A stretch of 64,000 bases of DNA from assembly GCF_022376295.1 (NCBI RefSeq), contig NZ_CP060140.1:2732356-2796355 (forward strand). Direction: 5' to 3'. The translations under genes and the position numbers were made by a program. This DNA comes from Nodularia sphaerocarpa UHCC 0038 (GTDB taxonomy: Bacteria > Cyanobacteriota > Cyanobacteriia > Cyanobacteriales > Nostocaceae). Below the pieces are notes generated by a model, which was given only the letters and a program-made list of their open reading frames with translations, was not told the origin of the DNA and ran no database searches. This document shows, one piece after another, positions 1 through 9,014 of the stretch; positions within the stretch are counted from its first letter, which is position 1, and each line of letters begins with the position of its first letter.

Positions 1-1
1 T

Positions 2-268
2 CTAGAAAACCGCATCAATACAATTAGCGAGAAAATCAAAGAACATCAACCGCAAGCAGTTGTGTTTTATGGAAAGGGATATGAATATTATTGGAGAACA
101 ATCACCCAGAAAATAACAGATGTTGAGTTTTTAGCAACTTCAGAAGGTTTCTTAACCTGTAAAAACAGTCAAACCATATTTGTGATATCTCAACACCCTG
201 TATCTATGGGCTTAAAAAACGAATACTTCCATAACATTGGTAAAATAATAGCTGCTAACCCAACGTAA
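2..268 (+). CDS. C-terminal part of an unidentified protein, 5' end outside the window
   Basis: The frame is open from base 2 to a TAA stop at 266-268, so this is the tail of a gene that starts before the window. A GTG at 62 could be read as a start, but the 20 codons before it are open and look coding. The visible 88 residues alternate hydrophobic strands and charged loops (VVFYGKGYEYYW, FLATSEGFLTC, IFVISQHPVSM), as expected for an alpha/beta enzyme C-terminus. I do not recognise the family. It converges on the amidase gene 50 bases further on. Confidence 0.5.
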   Translation, partial: LENRINTISEKIKEHQPQAVVFYGKGYEYYWRTITQKITDVEFLATSEGFLTCKNSQTIFVISQHPVSMGLKNEYFHNIGKIIAANPT

Positions 269-317
269 AATCCCCTCTTCTCTTCCTTTGCGCCTCTGCG
301 TCTCTGCGTGATAAAAA

Positions 318-2072
318 TCATTTCTGAAACCACTCAACAACACCCTCAGCCAAAACCCTCGCTAACCTCCTTTGTTCCTGAACATCCATCGCCAGTTCAA
401 AATCTTCAGGGTTACTCATAAAACCCAACTCCAATAAAACCGATGGCGCAGAATGGGGACGTGTCAGCGCTAAATTATTCCAATACACCCCAAAAGAAGA
501 CCTACCTAAATTTTGCACTAAGCGATTTTGCAACAACACAGCTAAACTGTGCGCTTGGGGATGATACCAATAACTGCTAACTCCCTGCGTATTTTCCGCA
601 TCTCCATCATCAGCCAAAAATCGATAATGAAAAGTCAGTGACATCGCAGGTTGATTTTGATCTATCATTTTCTGACGTTCCACCAAAGACAAATCCCGGT
701 CATCTTCTCTAGCCATCACCACTGTTGCACCTCGTCGTCTCAATTCATCCCGCAACAGTTTTGTAACTACCAAATTTAAATCTTTCGCTAAATAACCTGT
801 TGGTCCTGCTGCGCCTAATTCTTCCCCACCATGTCCGGCGTTCAGCAGAATTTTTATCCCAGATAAAGGTTGTGTTTGTCTGCGGGAAATGACCGGAGAA
901 TGACGCAAACTCAAAACTAAGCTGGTATCTCGGTATTGCAGGTTATATCCCCACTGTTGAGCTTTTTTGAGGTTAAAAGTATATTGCACCTTGTCAGGAG
1001 CTATTTGCTGCCAATCCAGACGAGAAATTAAGGGGTTATCATCCAGGCGAATTGTGTCTGTTTGGGCAGTGGTGTTATGCAAAGTCAGGGTAAAAGTTTT
1101 ATCTCCCTGTTCTACACTTATCGGTACAGGAACTTGCAAAGGAAAGACTATTTCTGTTGTTTTCGGTAATTCCCGCGAAATTATACTGCGAATCATTGAG
1201 CGTGGTGGAATTGCGCCTGGAATCATCCGAGTTTCTTGACTATGAATCCAACCTCCATAGTCTAAACGTAACCAATCACCTTCTTTACCTGTAACAGATG
1301 CTCTCACACCTTGGGGTAAAGGCGTTAAGCGTGAATCAGTGGTACTGGGACCTGTGCGCGCCACACCAGCCTCAGCTATGATTTCTACTACTGGAAGTTT
1401 GGCTGGTGACAGGGTTTGAATCTGACCAGAACTGAATTGAGTTATTGTTTGATTATTGAGAGTTAATTGAAATTCCGGTTTTTCCCCATCTTCTAATCTT
1501 GCTAATGTCGTGCATCCCTGATATTTACCTGGGACAATTTGAGTGATAGGTTGATTTTTACCATCTATATATATGGCTGAATTACTGGGTAGAGATATTT
1601 GTTTTGGTTGCGGTGATAGTTTAACAGTTTGCTCTCCCAATCTTACATTTAAATTAGCATTGGGCGAAGCCATCGCACTAAAACAAATTTCTTCTCCTGG
1701 TAGTCGAGAAATATCAACTTTAGGAGTCAGGGAATCTTCGACAAAGGCTAATCCTTGGGGTATTTTTGATTGATTATCAACTCTCGTTACCTGCATTTGA
1801 ATTTCTTGATTTTGGTAACGTACAGTAAACAGATTTTCTCCCACCTCCAACGGAAAGCTAGGAGTAAAATGTCCAGATTTACTGCGCTTAATGGGTTGAT
1901 TATTTATTAAAACTTGTCCCGTTGGTGGTGCAGTCCCCAGGAGGAATATTTTATCTGTATTAGTTTGGTGATTCGTTGGCGGATAAACTATTTTCAGCGT
2001 GTTTTCTTGCGCCCAAGCTAGGCTGGGAGTTGTCAGAGAACCGAGAATGATTAATCCAATAAGTAAGCGCAT
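318..2072 (-). CDS. N-acetylmuramoyl-L-alanine amidase-like exported protein, metal site altered
   Basis: A 584-residue cell-wall amidase homologue with an ATG start and a signal peptide ending near SLAWA. An Ig-like/beta-rich N-terminal region follows, then an SH3-like segment around residues 226-285 and an Amidase_3 domain from about 407 to the end. The family cuts the bond between muramic acid and the stem peptide using zinc held by His-Glu-His plus a catalytic Glu. Here His414 (GHGG), His482 and Glu548 (LLELGF) are present. The position of the zinc Glu (the E of PEK in the neighbour copy) is Ala429, and DPGHGG has become NAGHGG. It is a tandem paralogue of the next gene, 113 bases away on the same strand. 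It may be a weak or inactive amidase that keeps a binding role. Confidence 0.85.
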   Translation of the reverse strand: MRLLIGLIILGSLTTPSLAWAQENTLKIVYPPTNHQTNTDKIFLLGTAPPTGQVLINNQPIKRSKSGHFTPSFPLEVGENLFTVRYQNQEIQMQVTRVDNQSKIPQGLAFVEDSLTPKVDISRLPGEEICFSAMASPNANLNVRLGEQTVKLSPQPKQISLPSNSAIYIDGKNQPITQIVPGKYQGCTTLARLEDGEKPEFQLTLNNQTITQFSSGQIQTLSPAKLPVVEIIAEAGVARTGPSTTDSRLTPLPQGVRASVTGKEGDWLRLDYGGWIHSQETRMIPGAIPPRSMIRSIISRELPKTTEIVFPLQVPVPISVEQGDKTFTLTLHNTTAQTDTIRLDDNPLISRLDWQQIAPDKVQYTFNLKKAQQWGYNLQYRDTSLVLSLRHSPVISRRQTQPLSGIKILLNAGHGGEELGAAGPTGYLAKDLNLVVTKLLRDELRRRGATVVMAREDDRDLSLVERQKMIDQNQPAMSLTFHYRFLADDGDAENTQGVSSYWYHPQAHSLAVLLQNRLVQNLGRSSFGVYWNNLALTRPHSAPSVLLELGFMSNPEDFELAMDVQEQRRLARVLAEGVVEWFQK

Positions 2073-2185
2073 GATTGAGGAATGTTTTGGTGGGTTACGA
2101 CGGAAACAAAATTTGTCAAATAAAAAATAATTGCTCGCCGTCTAACCCACCCTACTGTGGTTTATTTACCTGAAAATAGCTGTAA

Positions 2186-3988
2186 CTAATGACTAATTTT
2201 AAACCAGTCTACAACACCCTCAGCCAAAACTTTTGCTAATTTTTTCTGTTCTGAGGAATTTGTTAGCCATTCAAATTCTTGGGGGTTAATCATAAAACCC
2301 AATTCTAATAAAACCGATGGTGCAGATGATGGACGTGTCAGCGCGAGGTTGTTCCAAAATACGCCATAGTCAGGTCGATTTAGCTTTTTGACGAGATAAT
2401 TCTGCATAAATATAGCTAGGTTGTGAGCTTGGGGATGATACCAGAAAGTGCCAATTCCCTTGGTATTCTCCGCATCACCACTATCGGGTAAAGCATTGTA
2501 ATGTACGGAAAGTGCGATCGCAGGTTCTTCTTTGTCTATCATGGCCATGCGATCGCCTAAAGAAACTTCAACATCAGTCTCCCTCGTCATGACAACTGTC
2601 GCCCCTCGATTCACCAATTCATCGCGGAATAACTTGGATACAACTAAATTAACTTCTTTTTCTGGATATCCCGTCGGACCCACTGCCCCAGATTCTTTGC
2701 CACCATGCCCAGGATCGAGTAGAATCTTAATACCAGATAGGGGTTTTCGTCTTTCCCGTCCCATTGTTGGCGGATGACGCAAAGCCAAAACCAGGGTTGT
2801 ATCTTCGTATCTCAGCTTATAACCCCACTGTTGAGCTTTTTTGAGGTTAAAGGTGTATTGTGCCTGGACTGGAGTCACCTGCTGCCAATCTAGACGAGAA
2901 ATTAAAGGGTCATCATCTAAACGAATAGTGTCTGTTTGGGCAGTAGTGTTGTAAAGTGTGAGAGTGAAATCATCATTGCTCTGTTGCACACTCACAGGTA
3001 CTGGAACTTGTAGCGGAAAAACCATTTCCGTTGTACTGGGAAGGCGACGATATCCCACACTACGAATAGTGGTGCGCGGCGGAATCGCACCTGGTAAAAC
3101 GCGAGTTTCCTTACCATTAATCCAACCGCCATAGTCAAGGCGCAACCATTCACCTTCGCCTCCTGTTACTGATGCTTGTGTGCCTTTGGGGAGTGGGGTG
3201 AGTCGGGAATAATCGGTACTAGGACCTGTACGTGCTACCCCTGCATCTGCTACCACCTCCACAACTTCTAAGTTTGCAGGTGAGAGAATTTGAATATTGC
3301 CAGTTCCTGTTTGAGTTATAGTTTGGCCGTTGAGTGTTAGTTGAAATTCTGGTTTCCCCAAATCTCTACTTTGAGTAGCAGAAATGGTGTTGTTAGCAGA
3401 AGTAGGAGAAACACTCTGTTCTAATGTAGTGCAACCCTCATACTTTCCTGGGGTAAACTGGGCGGTAGGCTGGTTACTTCCTATGAGGGCGGCTGAATTA
3501 CTTGGTAGACTTACCTGCTGAGGTTGGGGTGCAAGAGAAATAGTTTGATTTGCCAGATTGACAGATACACTGGCATTAGGGGGTGCGATCGCACTAAAAC
3601 AAATTAATTCTCCTGACAGTCTAGCAATGTCCGCAGCTGGAATGAGAGAATCTTTGGCAAAGGCTAATCCTTGAGGTAACTCAGGCTGTGTGGCCAGCCT
3701 GTTAACTTGAATTTCTCGTTTTTGATTTTGGTGACTGACAGTAAAGAGATTTTCTCCCAACTGCAAAGGAAAACTTGGAGCAAAATGACCTGCTTGACTG
3801 CGGTTAATTGGCTTACCATTAATGAGAACCTGTCCACCAAGTGGCGCTGTGCCAATCAAAAAGATTTTTTCTGCGCTTGTCTGGTGGTTGTTTGGGGGAT
3901 ATACAACCAAAAGTGATGATACTGCCAATGCTACTACAGAGGAGGTAACGATAAACCCTAATATTATTAATCCTAGAAGTTTTTTCAC
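2186..3988 (-). CDS. N-acetylmuramoyl-L-alanine amidase (Amidase_3), exported
   Basis: A peptidoglycan amidase acting in the periplasm. The GTG at 3988 is preferred because it starts directly on a signal peptide (KKLLGLIILGF ... VVALA). The frame stays open to a TTG at 4030, but the 14 extra residues do not look like a leader. Domain order is N-terminal beta/Ig-like region, SH3-like domain, beta-rich spacer, Amidase_3 (about 421-600). The full metal and catalytic set is present: His428 (DPGHGG), Glu443 (PEKEVNL), His496 (SVHYN) and Glu562 (LLELGF). It lies upstream of its tandem paralogue and diverges from pyrG across a 90-base gap. The C-terminus (KISH, stop) is written by a TTAGTCATTAG heptamer. 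The two-AMIN-domain layout of Nostoc AmiC1/AmiC2 is not evident here. Confidence 0.9.
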   Translation of the reverse strand: MKKLLGLIILGFIVTSSVVALAVSSLLVVYPPNNHQTSAEKIFLIGTAPLGGQVLINGKPINRSQAGHFAPSFPLQLGENLFTVSHQNQKREIQVNRLATQPELPQGLAFAKDSLIPAADIARLSGELICFSAIAPPNASVSVNLANQTISLAPQPQQVSLPSNSAALIGSNQPTAQFTPGKYEGCTTLEQSVSPTSANNTISATQSRDLGKPEFQLTLNGQTITQTGTGNIQILSPANLEVVEVVADAGVARTGPSTDYSRLTPLPKGTQASVTGGEGEWLRLDYGGWINGKETRVLPGAIPPRTTIRSVGYRRLPSTTEMVFPLQVPVPVSVQQSNDDFTLTLYNTTAQTDTIRLDDDPLISRLDWQQVTPVQAQYTFNLKKAQQWGYKLRYEDTTLVLALRHPPTMGRERRKPLSGIKILLDPGHGGKESGAVGPTGYPEKEVNLVVSKLFRDELVNRGATVVMTRETDVEVSLGDRMAMIDKEEPAIALSVHYNALPDSGDAENTKGIGTFWYHPQAHNLAIFMQNYLVKKLNRPDYGVFWNNLALTRPSSAPSVLLELGFMINPQEFEWLTNSSEQKKLAKVLAEGVVDWFKISH

Positions 3989-4078
3989 GATAACAGGACA
4001 CAATTTTTCACCACAGACACTGTGGCACAATTACGGGATGTTTTTTGAGAAGTTGCTAAAAATTCAAAATACTATACT

Positions 4079-5716
4079 ATGACTAAGTTTATTTTTGTAA
4101 CTGGAGGTGTAGTTTCCAGTATTGGGAAGGGCATTGTCGCCGCAAGTCTGGGACGTTTACTCAAATCGCGCGATTATTCGGTGTCGATTTTGAAACTCGA
4201 CCCTTATATTAATATCGATCCAGGTACAATGAGTCCTTTTCAGCATGGAGAAGTTTTTGTCACCGAAGATGGTGCTGAAACGGATTTAGACTTGGGACAT
4301 TACGAACGCTTTACTGATACCTCAATGTCGCGGTTAAACAGTGTTACCACTGGTTCAATTTACCAAGCGGTAATTAATAAAGAGCGACGGGGAGACTACA
4401 ATGGCGGTACTGTACAGGTCATACCCCATATTACTAACGAAATTAAAGAACGGATTCTGAGTGTTGCACAAGAAACGAATCCATCTGTATTAATTACGGA
4501 AATTGGCGGTACGGTGGGGGATATTGAATCACTGCCGTTTTTAGAAGCTATTCGCCAGTTACGTAAGGAAGTGGGACGGCAAAATGTGTTGTATATGCAC
4601 GTTACCCTGATTCCTTGGATAGCTTCGGCTGGGGAAATGAAAACCAAGCCCACTCAGCATTCTGTGAAGGAATTGAGATCAATTGGCATTCAACCAGATA
4701 TTTTAGTCTGTCGGTGCGATCGCGCCATACCTCTGGGCTTAAAACGCAAGTTATCAGAATTTTGCGATGTTCCCCAAGAATGTGTGATCACAGCCCAAGA
4801 TGCCAGCAGTATCTATGAAGTACCGTTAATTGTAGAACGGGAAGGACTGGCAGAGCAAGTTTTAGATTTGCTGCAAATGGAACAACGCCAACCGAATTTG
4901 GTGCAGTGGCAAACAATGGTGGAACGCTTATACAGTCCTAAGTATACTGTAGAAATTGCCATTGTTGGGAAATATGTGCGATTAAGTGATGCTTATCTGT
5001 CTGTAGTCGAGGCGTTGCGTCATGCGGCGATTTCTACTTACGGCGATTTGCGTTTGCGGTGGGTGAACTCCGAAGATATCGAAAACGAATCACCCGAAAC
5101 TTATTTGGCAGGTGTTGATGGTATTTTAGTACCTGGAGGTTTTGGTGTGCGGGGGGTAGACGGCAAAATTGCGGCAATTAAATATGCGCGCGATCGCCAA
5201 ATCCCCTTCTTAGGTTTATGCTTAGGAATGCAATGTTCCGTAATTGAATGGGCGAGAAACGTAGAGGGATTAATTGGTGCTAACAGTGCCGAATTTGACT
5301 CCGAAACCCAGTATCCAGTCATTAACTTGTTACCAGAACAGCAAGATGTAGTTGATTTAGGCGGAACCATGCGATTAGGACTCTATCCTTGTCATCTTGT
5401 CCCTAACACTATGGCTGCTAATCTTTATCAAAAAGAAGTAGTTAACGAACGTCATCGCCATCGCTATGAATTCAACAATACTTATCGTAATATGATGTTG
5501 GAATCTGGCTATGTAATCAGTGGAACTTCCCCCGATGGACGTTTAGTGGAAATTGTCGAATTTCCCGAACATCCCTTCTTTTTAGCTTGTCAATTTCATC
5601 CAGAGTTTCATTCGCGTCCTAGCACTCCTCATCCTTTATTTAAAGGATTTATGGAAGCAGCAATCAACCGGACTAATCCCATGTCAAACTTACCAACACC
5701 CGTAGAGGTTTCTTAA
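4079..5716 (+). CDS. pyrG: CTP synthase
   Basis: Makes CTP from UTP, ATP and glutamine in the cytosol, the last step of de novo pyrimidine synthesis. The 545 residues are the normal length. The N-terminal synthase domain shows the ATP-binding loop GGVVSSIGKGIVAASLG at residues 9-25. The C-terminal class I glutamine amidotransferase domain shows GGFGVRG, the nucleophile Cys in GLCLGMQ and the His/Glu pair in FHPEFHSRP. The ATG start at 4079 gives the canonical MTKFIFVTGG beginning. It is divergent from the amidase pair and followed by a long perfect hairpin. Confidence 0.98.
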   Translation: MTKFIFVTGGVVSSIGKGIVAASLGRLLKSRDYSVSILKLDPYINIDPGTMSPFQHGEVFVTEDGAETDLDLGHYERFTDTSMSRLNSVTTGSIYQAVINKERRGDYNGGTVQVIPHITNEIKERILSVAQETNPSVLITEIGGTVGDIESLPFLEAIRQLRKEVGRQNVLYMHVTLIPWIASAGEMKTKPTQHSVKELRSIGIQPDILVCRCDRAIPLGLKRKLSEFCDVPQECVITAQDASSIYEVPLIVEREGLAEQVLDLLQMEQRQPNLVQWQTMVERLYSPKYTVEIAIVGKYVRLSDAYLSVVEALRHAAISTYGDLRLRWVNSEDIENESPETYLAGVDGILVPGGFGVRGVDGKIAAIKYARDRQIPFLGLCLGMQCSVIEWARNVEGLIGANSAEFDSETQYPVINLLPEQQDVVDLGGTMRLGLYPCHLVPNTMAANLYQKEVVNERHRHRYEFNNTYRNMMLESGYVISGTSPDGRLVEIVEFPEHPFFLACQFHPEFHSRPSTPHPLFKGFMEAAINRTNPMSNLPTPVEVS

Positions 5717-5718
5717 AC

Positions 5719-5759
5719 AATTCAAAACTCAAGAAAATAACTTTTTTGAGTTTTGAATT
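5719..5759 (+). terminator. Perfect 14-bp hairpin just after pyrG
   Basis: Stem AATTCAAAACTCAA at 5719-5732 pairs perfectly with TTGAGTTTTGAATT at 5746-5759 around a 13-base loop, three bases after the pyrG stop. No U-tract follows, so it may act as a 3' mRNA stabiliser or imperfect terminator rather than a classical intrinsic terminator. Confidence 0.55.
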
Positions 5760-5849
5760 AGCACTAAGCAACATTAACTAAAGAGTTGAGGCTATTTTTA
5801 GTTATATATAGGGTGCATCATTCATAAACTTCAAACTCAAGGAGATGTT

Positions 5850-6272
5850 GTGGCGTACTGGGTGAAAATCCTTTACGATAGGAAACAATATGTGGTCAAT
5901 TTAGACCGTGTTAATGCTTTTTGTTATGAAAAGAACAGCAGGGTAACTTTTTGGCTACCTGATTCCACTATTCCTATTGTGCTTAATCCACAGAATAATT
6001 CAGAAGAATATCAAAAACTTCAAGACTATTTACAATATGTTACCGGGTTAGAAATAGAGAATGCCTATTGGGTAGAAATTATTTATGAGCAAAAAGAATA
6101 TATAATTAACCTCACTTGTATTAGTTCCTTTTGTCAAGAAGCTAATGGCAGGATAACATTTTGGTTACCTGATGGAACTATCCCCATTATTATTAACCCC
6201 ATAAGTAATCCAGAATCTTATCAGAAAGTTTTAAAATTCGTGCAAAAATCAACCGGATATTCTTTGTCTTGA
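5850..6272 (+). CDS. Small protein of two tandem ~69-residue repeats, function unknown
   Basis: A 140-residue protein with a GTG start preceded by AAGGAG at 5839-5844. It consists of one unit repeated twice. Each unit begins AYWV(K/E)I, continues with (V/I)(V/I)NL and an FC(Y/Q)E segment, and ends VTFWLPD-type then IPI(V/I)(L/I)NP, followed by a Tyr-Gln-Lys helix. The match between halves is strong over the whole length, which indicates an internal duplication. There is no signal peptide or membrane segment. I do not recognise the domain. It stands alone between pyrG and a repeat-rich gap. Confidence 0.75.
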   Translation: MAYWVKILYDRKQYVVNLDRVNAFCYEKNSRVTFWLPDSTIPIVLNPQNNSEEYQKLQDYLQYVTGLEIENAYWVEIIYEQKEYIINLTCISSFCQEANGRITFWLPDGTIPIIINPISNPESYQKVLKFVQKSTGYSLS

Positions 6273-6277
6273 AGATG

Positions 6278-6330
6278 AGGAGTAGGGAGTAGGGAGTAGG
6301 GAGTAGGGAGTAGGGAGTAGGGAGTAGGGG
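6278..6330. repeat. (GGAGTAG)n heptamer tandem repeat
   Basis: At least seven head-to-tail copies of GGAGTAG directly after the stop of the preceding gene. Heptameric short tandem repeats are a known feature of heterocystous cyanobacterial intergenic DNA. Confidence 0.9.
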
Positions 6331-6351
6331 GAAAGGATTGTAACTTCCTAA

Positions 6352-6547
6352 GAGGTTGTTTGAAAAGTCTAATTTATTACAGCCCTGGCGACTAGAAGTC
6401 GCGGCTATACAAACGAAACCCGCCTGCGTGGGTTAAAAACCCCATTTTTTCATTAGTCCAGGTCGCTGGACTTTGCCTGTGTAGTAGCGTATCGCTAACG
6501 CGAAGCGTAGCCATATTATATTCGCCCAAAACTTTTCAAACATCCTC
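6352..6547. mobile_element. MITE-like non-autonomous element with terminal inverted repeats and TAA target duplication
   Basis: The 17-base end GAGGTTGTTTGAAAAGT (6352-6368) is matched in inverted orientation at 6531-6547 with one mismatch. Both ends are flanked by TAA (6349-6351 and 6548-6550), consistent with a short target-site duplication. The interior (about 160 bases) has no reading frame but carries smaller palindromes, including a GCGTA/TACGC-rich one near 6486-6512. The ends resemble those of IS5-type cyanobacterial elements; that link is inference. Confidence 0.7.
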
Positions 6548-6551
6548 TAAA

Positions 6552-6642
6552 GACCAATGACCAATGACCAATGACCAATGACCAATGACCAATGACCAAT
6601 GACTAATGACTAATGACCAATGACTAATGACTAATGACTAAT
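6552..6642. repeat. (ATGACCA/ATGACTA)n heptamer tandem repeat overlapping a gene end
   Basis: About thirteen consecutive copies of a seven-base unit, ATGACCA giving way to ATGACTA. The array runs into the 3' end of the ROK kinase gene, whose last codons (LVISH, stop) are written by the repeat. Confidence 0.92.
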
Positions 6643-7517
6643 TTGGCCGCACCCACCATTCCCGCCGAATTGCCCAATTGTGCTGGTAAAATTTGTAATT
6701 TGGCGCGAGATGTCAGCATGACCCGCTGCTCAATTTCTGCCTGAACTGCGGGGAAAAAAAACTCAAAACTAGCACTGATACCGCCACCAAGAATAATCGC
6801 TTCCGGTGTTAACACGTAAATCAAACTAGCTAAACCAATACCCAAATTCTTACCATATTCTTGCCAAAAAGTCAATGCTGCTATATCTCCCTGTGCAGCC
6901 AGTGCGCCTAACTCGGCGGGTTCCTTACCGATGCGGCGACGAATTGCCGTAATGGAAGCATACTGTTCCAAAGAACCGGAATTACCACTATTACACCTCG
7001 GTCCATCTGGGTTCAAGGTAATTAAACCAAGTTCCCCAGCAGCGCCTTGATGTCCCACAAACAATTTACCATCCAAAATAATCGCACCACCAACCCCAGT
7101 CCCCAAGGTCAACAAAATCAGATTTTGAAAGTGGCGACCGGCACCCAACCAAGCTTCTGCTAAACCTGCACAATTGGCATCATTAGCAATAACCGTAGGT
7201 TTACCAGTTTTCGCTTCTAACCAGTCTGCTAAAGGCACATTTTGCCATCCCGGTAAGTTGATGGCGATTTGGGCAATGCGTCCGGTTTTATCGGCTGGGC
7301 CTGGAGTACCCACACCAATAGCCTCAGCTTGATTATATGGGTCAACTTGAGCGATCGCATCTACCATTACAGCTAGAACTGCTTCTGGTGTCGATGGTTG
7401 GGGAGTTGCTACAGTCAAAGATTGTAAGCAAGTACCATCAGGGTTAAACCTTCCCAGCTTTATCGCTGTTCCCCCCACATCAATACCAATTACTTGTGAA
7501 TTCACCACCGGAAACAA
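6624..7517 (-). CDS. ROK-family sugar kinase (glucokinase-like)
   Basis: ATP-dependent sugar kinase or regulator of the ROK family, cytosolic, 297 residues. The N-terminal phosphate loop IGIDVGGTAIKLG and the catalytic Asp in IANDANCAG are present, as is the second ATP motif LILLTLGTGVGGAII. The usual ROK zinc motif (CxCGxxGCxE) is reduced to CNSGNSGSLEQ, so only one Cys remains. The start is uncertain: TTG at 7517 begins the frame, and GTG codons at 7508 and 7505 are close. The last codons fall inside a heptamer array. Glucokinase is the likeliest role but the substrate cannot be read from sequence. Confidence 0.85.
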   Translation of the reverse strand: MFPVVNSQVIGIDVGGTAIKLGRFNPDGTCLQSLTVATPQPSTPEAVLAVMVDAIAQVDPYNQAEAIGVGTPGPADKTGRIAQIAINLPGWQNVPLADWLEAKTGKPTVIANDANCAGLAEAWLGAGRHFQNLILLTLGTGVGGAIILDGKLFVGHQGAAGELGLITLNPDGPRCNSGNSGSLEQYASITAIRRRIGKEPAELGALAAQGDIAALTFWQEYGKNLGIGLASLIYVLTPEAIILGGGISASFEFFFPAVQAEIEQRVMLTSRAKLQILPAQLGNSAGMVGAAKLVISH

Positions 7518-7621
7518 TATAAAACAGACTTAACCTACAACACATTTTATTTGAGTAGGTATAGGGCGGGCAGTCCTTGCCCTTCCCCACAAGATTTATC
7601 ATATTAAAATGTGTACTTCAT

Positions 7622-7825
7622 TTAGCTTTTTTGGGTTTTATTATCCAAAAAATTGGCTTTGTCTGTTTTTTTGACAGCCACAGGTGAACTCGTAACCATT
7701 GCCGAATGAAAACTCAATGGTAACTGCCAAGCTGTCATAGGTGTACCCCGTAATAAACCGGACAGGGCGATGGATAGCATAAACCCGCCAGTAGCAGCCG
7801 CAATTAAAGAAATATTATCTTTCAC
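7622..7825 (-). CDS. Small protein with one probable membrane helix, function unknown
   Basis: A 67-residue frame with GTG start behind a GAGAG stretch. Residues 5-25 form a hydrophobic, glycine/alanine-rich segment (LIAAATGGFMLSIALSGLL) and the tail is polar with several Lys. No family recognised. It stands alone between the ROK kinase and the ABC permease. Codon use does not look unusual. Confidence 0.45.
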   Translation of the reverse strand: MKDNISLIAAATGGFMLSIALSGLLRGTPMTAWQLPLSFHSAMVTSSPVAVKKTDKANFLDNKTQKS

Positions 7826-7905
7826 TTCACTCTCTCGGTAATAACTTCAAAAATATGTAGACGAGAAAACACGCAGTTAGATGCCATTAAAACTTAATTT
7901 TTTGA

Positions 7906-8802
7906 CTATTTCCGCATTCTATTTTCGCGCCTTAATCGAGGATTGACAAATTCATTTAAGCCCTCACCCAGTAATGATAACCCTACTACCATTAATGTCA
8001 TTGCTAAACCAGGAAACAGGGTAGTCCACCAAATGCCTGTGGGTAGGGCTTCTAGGGCTTGTCTGAGGTCGTGTCCCCATTCTGGCACTTCTTCGGGAAG
8101 TCCTAGCCCCAAAAAGCCTAAACCGCCTAATACTAAAATTGCGTCGGCGGCGTTGAGGGTAAATAATACGGGTACGCTTTGAATGACGTTAAAAAATAGA
8201 TAGCGCGATAGTACAACCCAAGTAGAAGCACCCATTGCTTGAGCGGCTTCAATGAATACCTCTGTTTTGACGCTAACAGTGTGATTACGTACAACGCGAT
8301 AATATTGGGGAACGTAGGCAATGCTAATGGCGATCGCCGCATTGAAAATTCCCCGACCTACCACAAAAGCCAGTGTCACAGACAGCAGTAGCCCCGGTAA
8401 AGTGTAGATACTATCCATGAGAAACAGCAACAGCTTATCTAATTTACCGCCCAGATAACCACTCACCATTCCCAAAGGCACACCAATAAACATACTCAGC
8501 GCTGTAGCTAAAATCACTACTTGCAGTGCCGCCTGAACACCAAACAAAGTACGGGAAAATACATCATGTCCCAAGCGACTCGTACCAAACCAATATTTAG
8601 CTGATGGTGGTTCTTGGATGGGGTTAGAAAGGAACTCTCTGGGATTTTGCAACCATCCCCAAGCTTGTAACACGGGAGCAAAGAATGCCAAAAAGAAGAA
8701 AAATAGAGTAATGACAATCCCAATCAGCATTAATTTTTGGGAAAGATTGGGATTTTGGGCAAAACGTAAAAAAGTCGGTAGCTGACGTTTAGTCATGGCC
8801 AT
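7906..8802 (-). CDS. ABC transporter permease of the dipeptide/oligopeptide/nickel type (DppC-like)
   Basis: Inner-membrane permease of 298 residues with about six transmembrane helices. The binding-protein-dependent transport domain carries the EAA-type coupling loop (EAAQAMGASTWVVLSRYLF). The N-terminus has the DppC/OppC layout, with one helix (LMLIGIVITLFFFFLAFFAP) then a periplasmic segment containing FGTSRLGHDVFSRTLFG. No partner permease, ATPase or binding protein lies next to it, so the rest of the transporter must be elsewhere. ATG at 8802; a second ATG two codons in is an alternative. Confidence 0.9.
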   Translation of the reverse strand: MAMTKRQLPTFLRFAQNPNLSQKLMLIGIVITLFFFFLAFFAPVLQAWGWLQNPREFLSNPIQEPPSAKYWFGTSRLGHDVFSRTLFGVQAALQVVILATALSMFIGVPLGMVSGYLGGKLDKLLLFLMDSIYTLPGLLLSVTLAFVVGRGIFNAAIAISIAYVPQYYRVVRNHTVSVKTEVFIEAAQAMGASTWVVLSRYLFFNVIQSVPVLFTLNAADAILVLGGLGFLGLGLPEEVPEWGHDLRQALEALPTGIWWTTLFPGLAMTLMVVGLSLLGEGLNEFVNPRLRRENRMRK

Positions 8803-9014
8803 GAGCGATCGCCTGCATAAAGCAAGATACTATTCTACATATAAGATGCTCACCTTCCTTGAAACCATCCGGGGAATGCCTACCTGAATTTAAATATCAC
8901 AATTCAAAAATTACAAATTCTCAACCATTACTCTCTGCGACTCTGCGCCTGGAGCGTGATAAAAATCCATATTTATATTGGGGATGAGGAAAACTCGTCC
9001 CCACTCCCCAACCT

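Noticed and set aside
967..1239. 90-codon frame opposite the amidase gene
   Set aside because: Shadow of the coding strand in the conserved SH3/beta region, without independent support.
318..3988. Tandem amidases as AmiC1/AmiC2 of the septal nanopore system
   Set aside because: Tandem order is suggestive, but the two-AMIN-domain and proline-linker layout I expect for Nostoc AmiC is not evident; these have an Ig-like N-terminus and an SH3-like domain.
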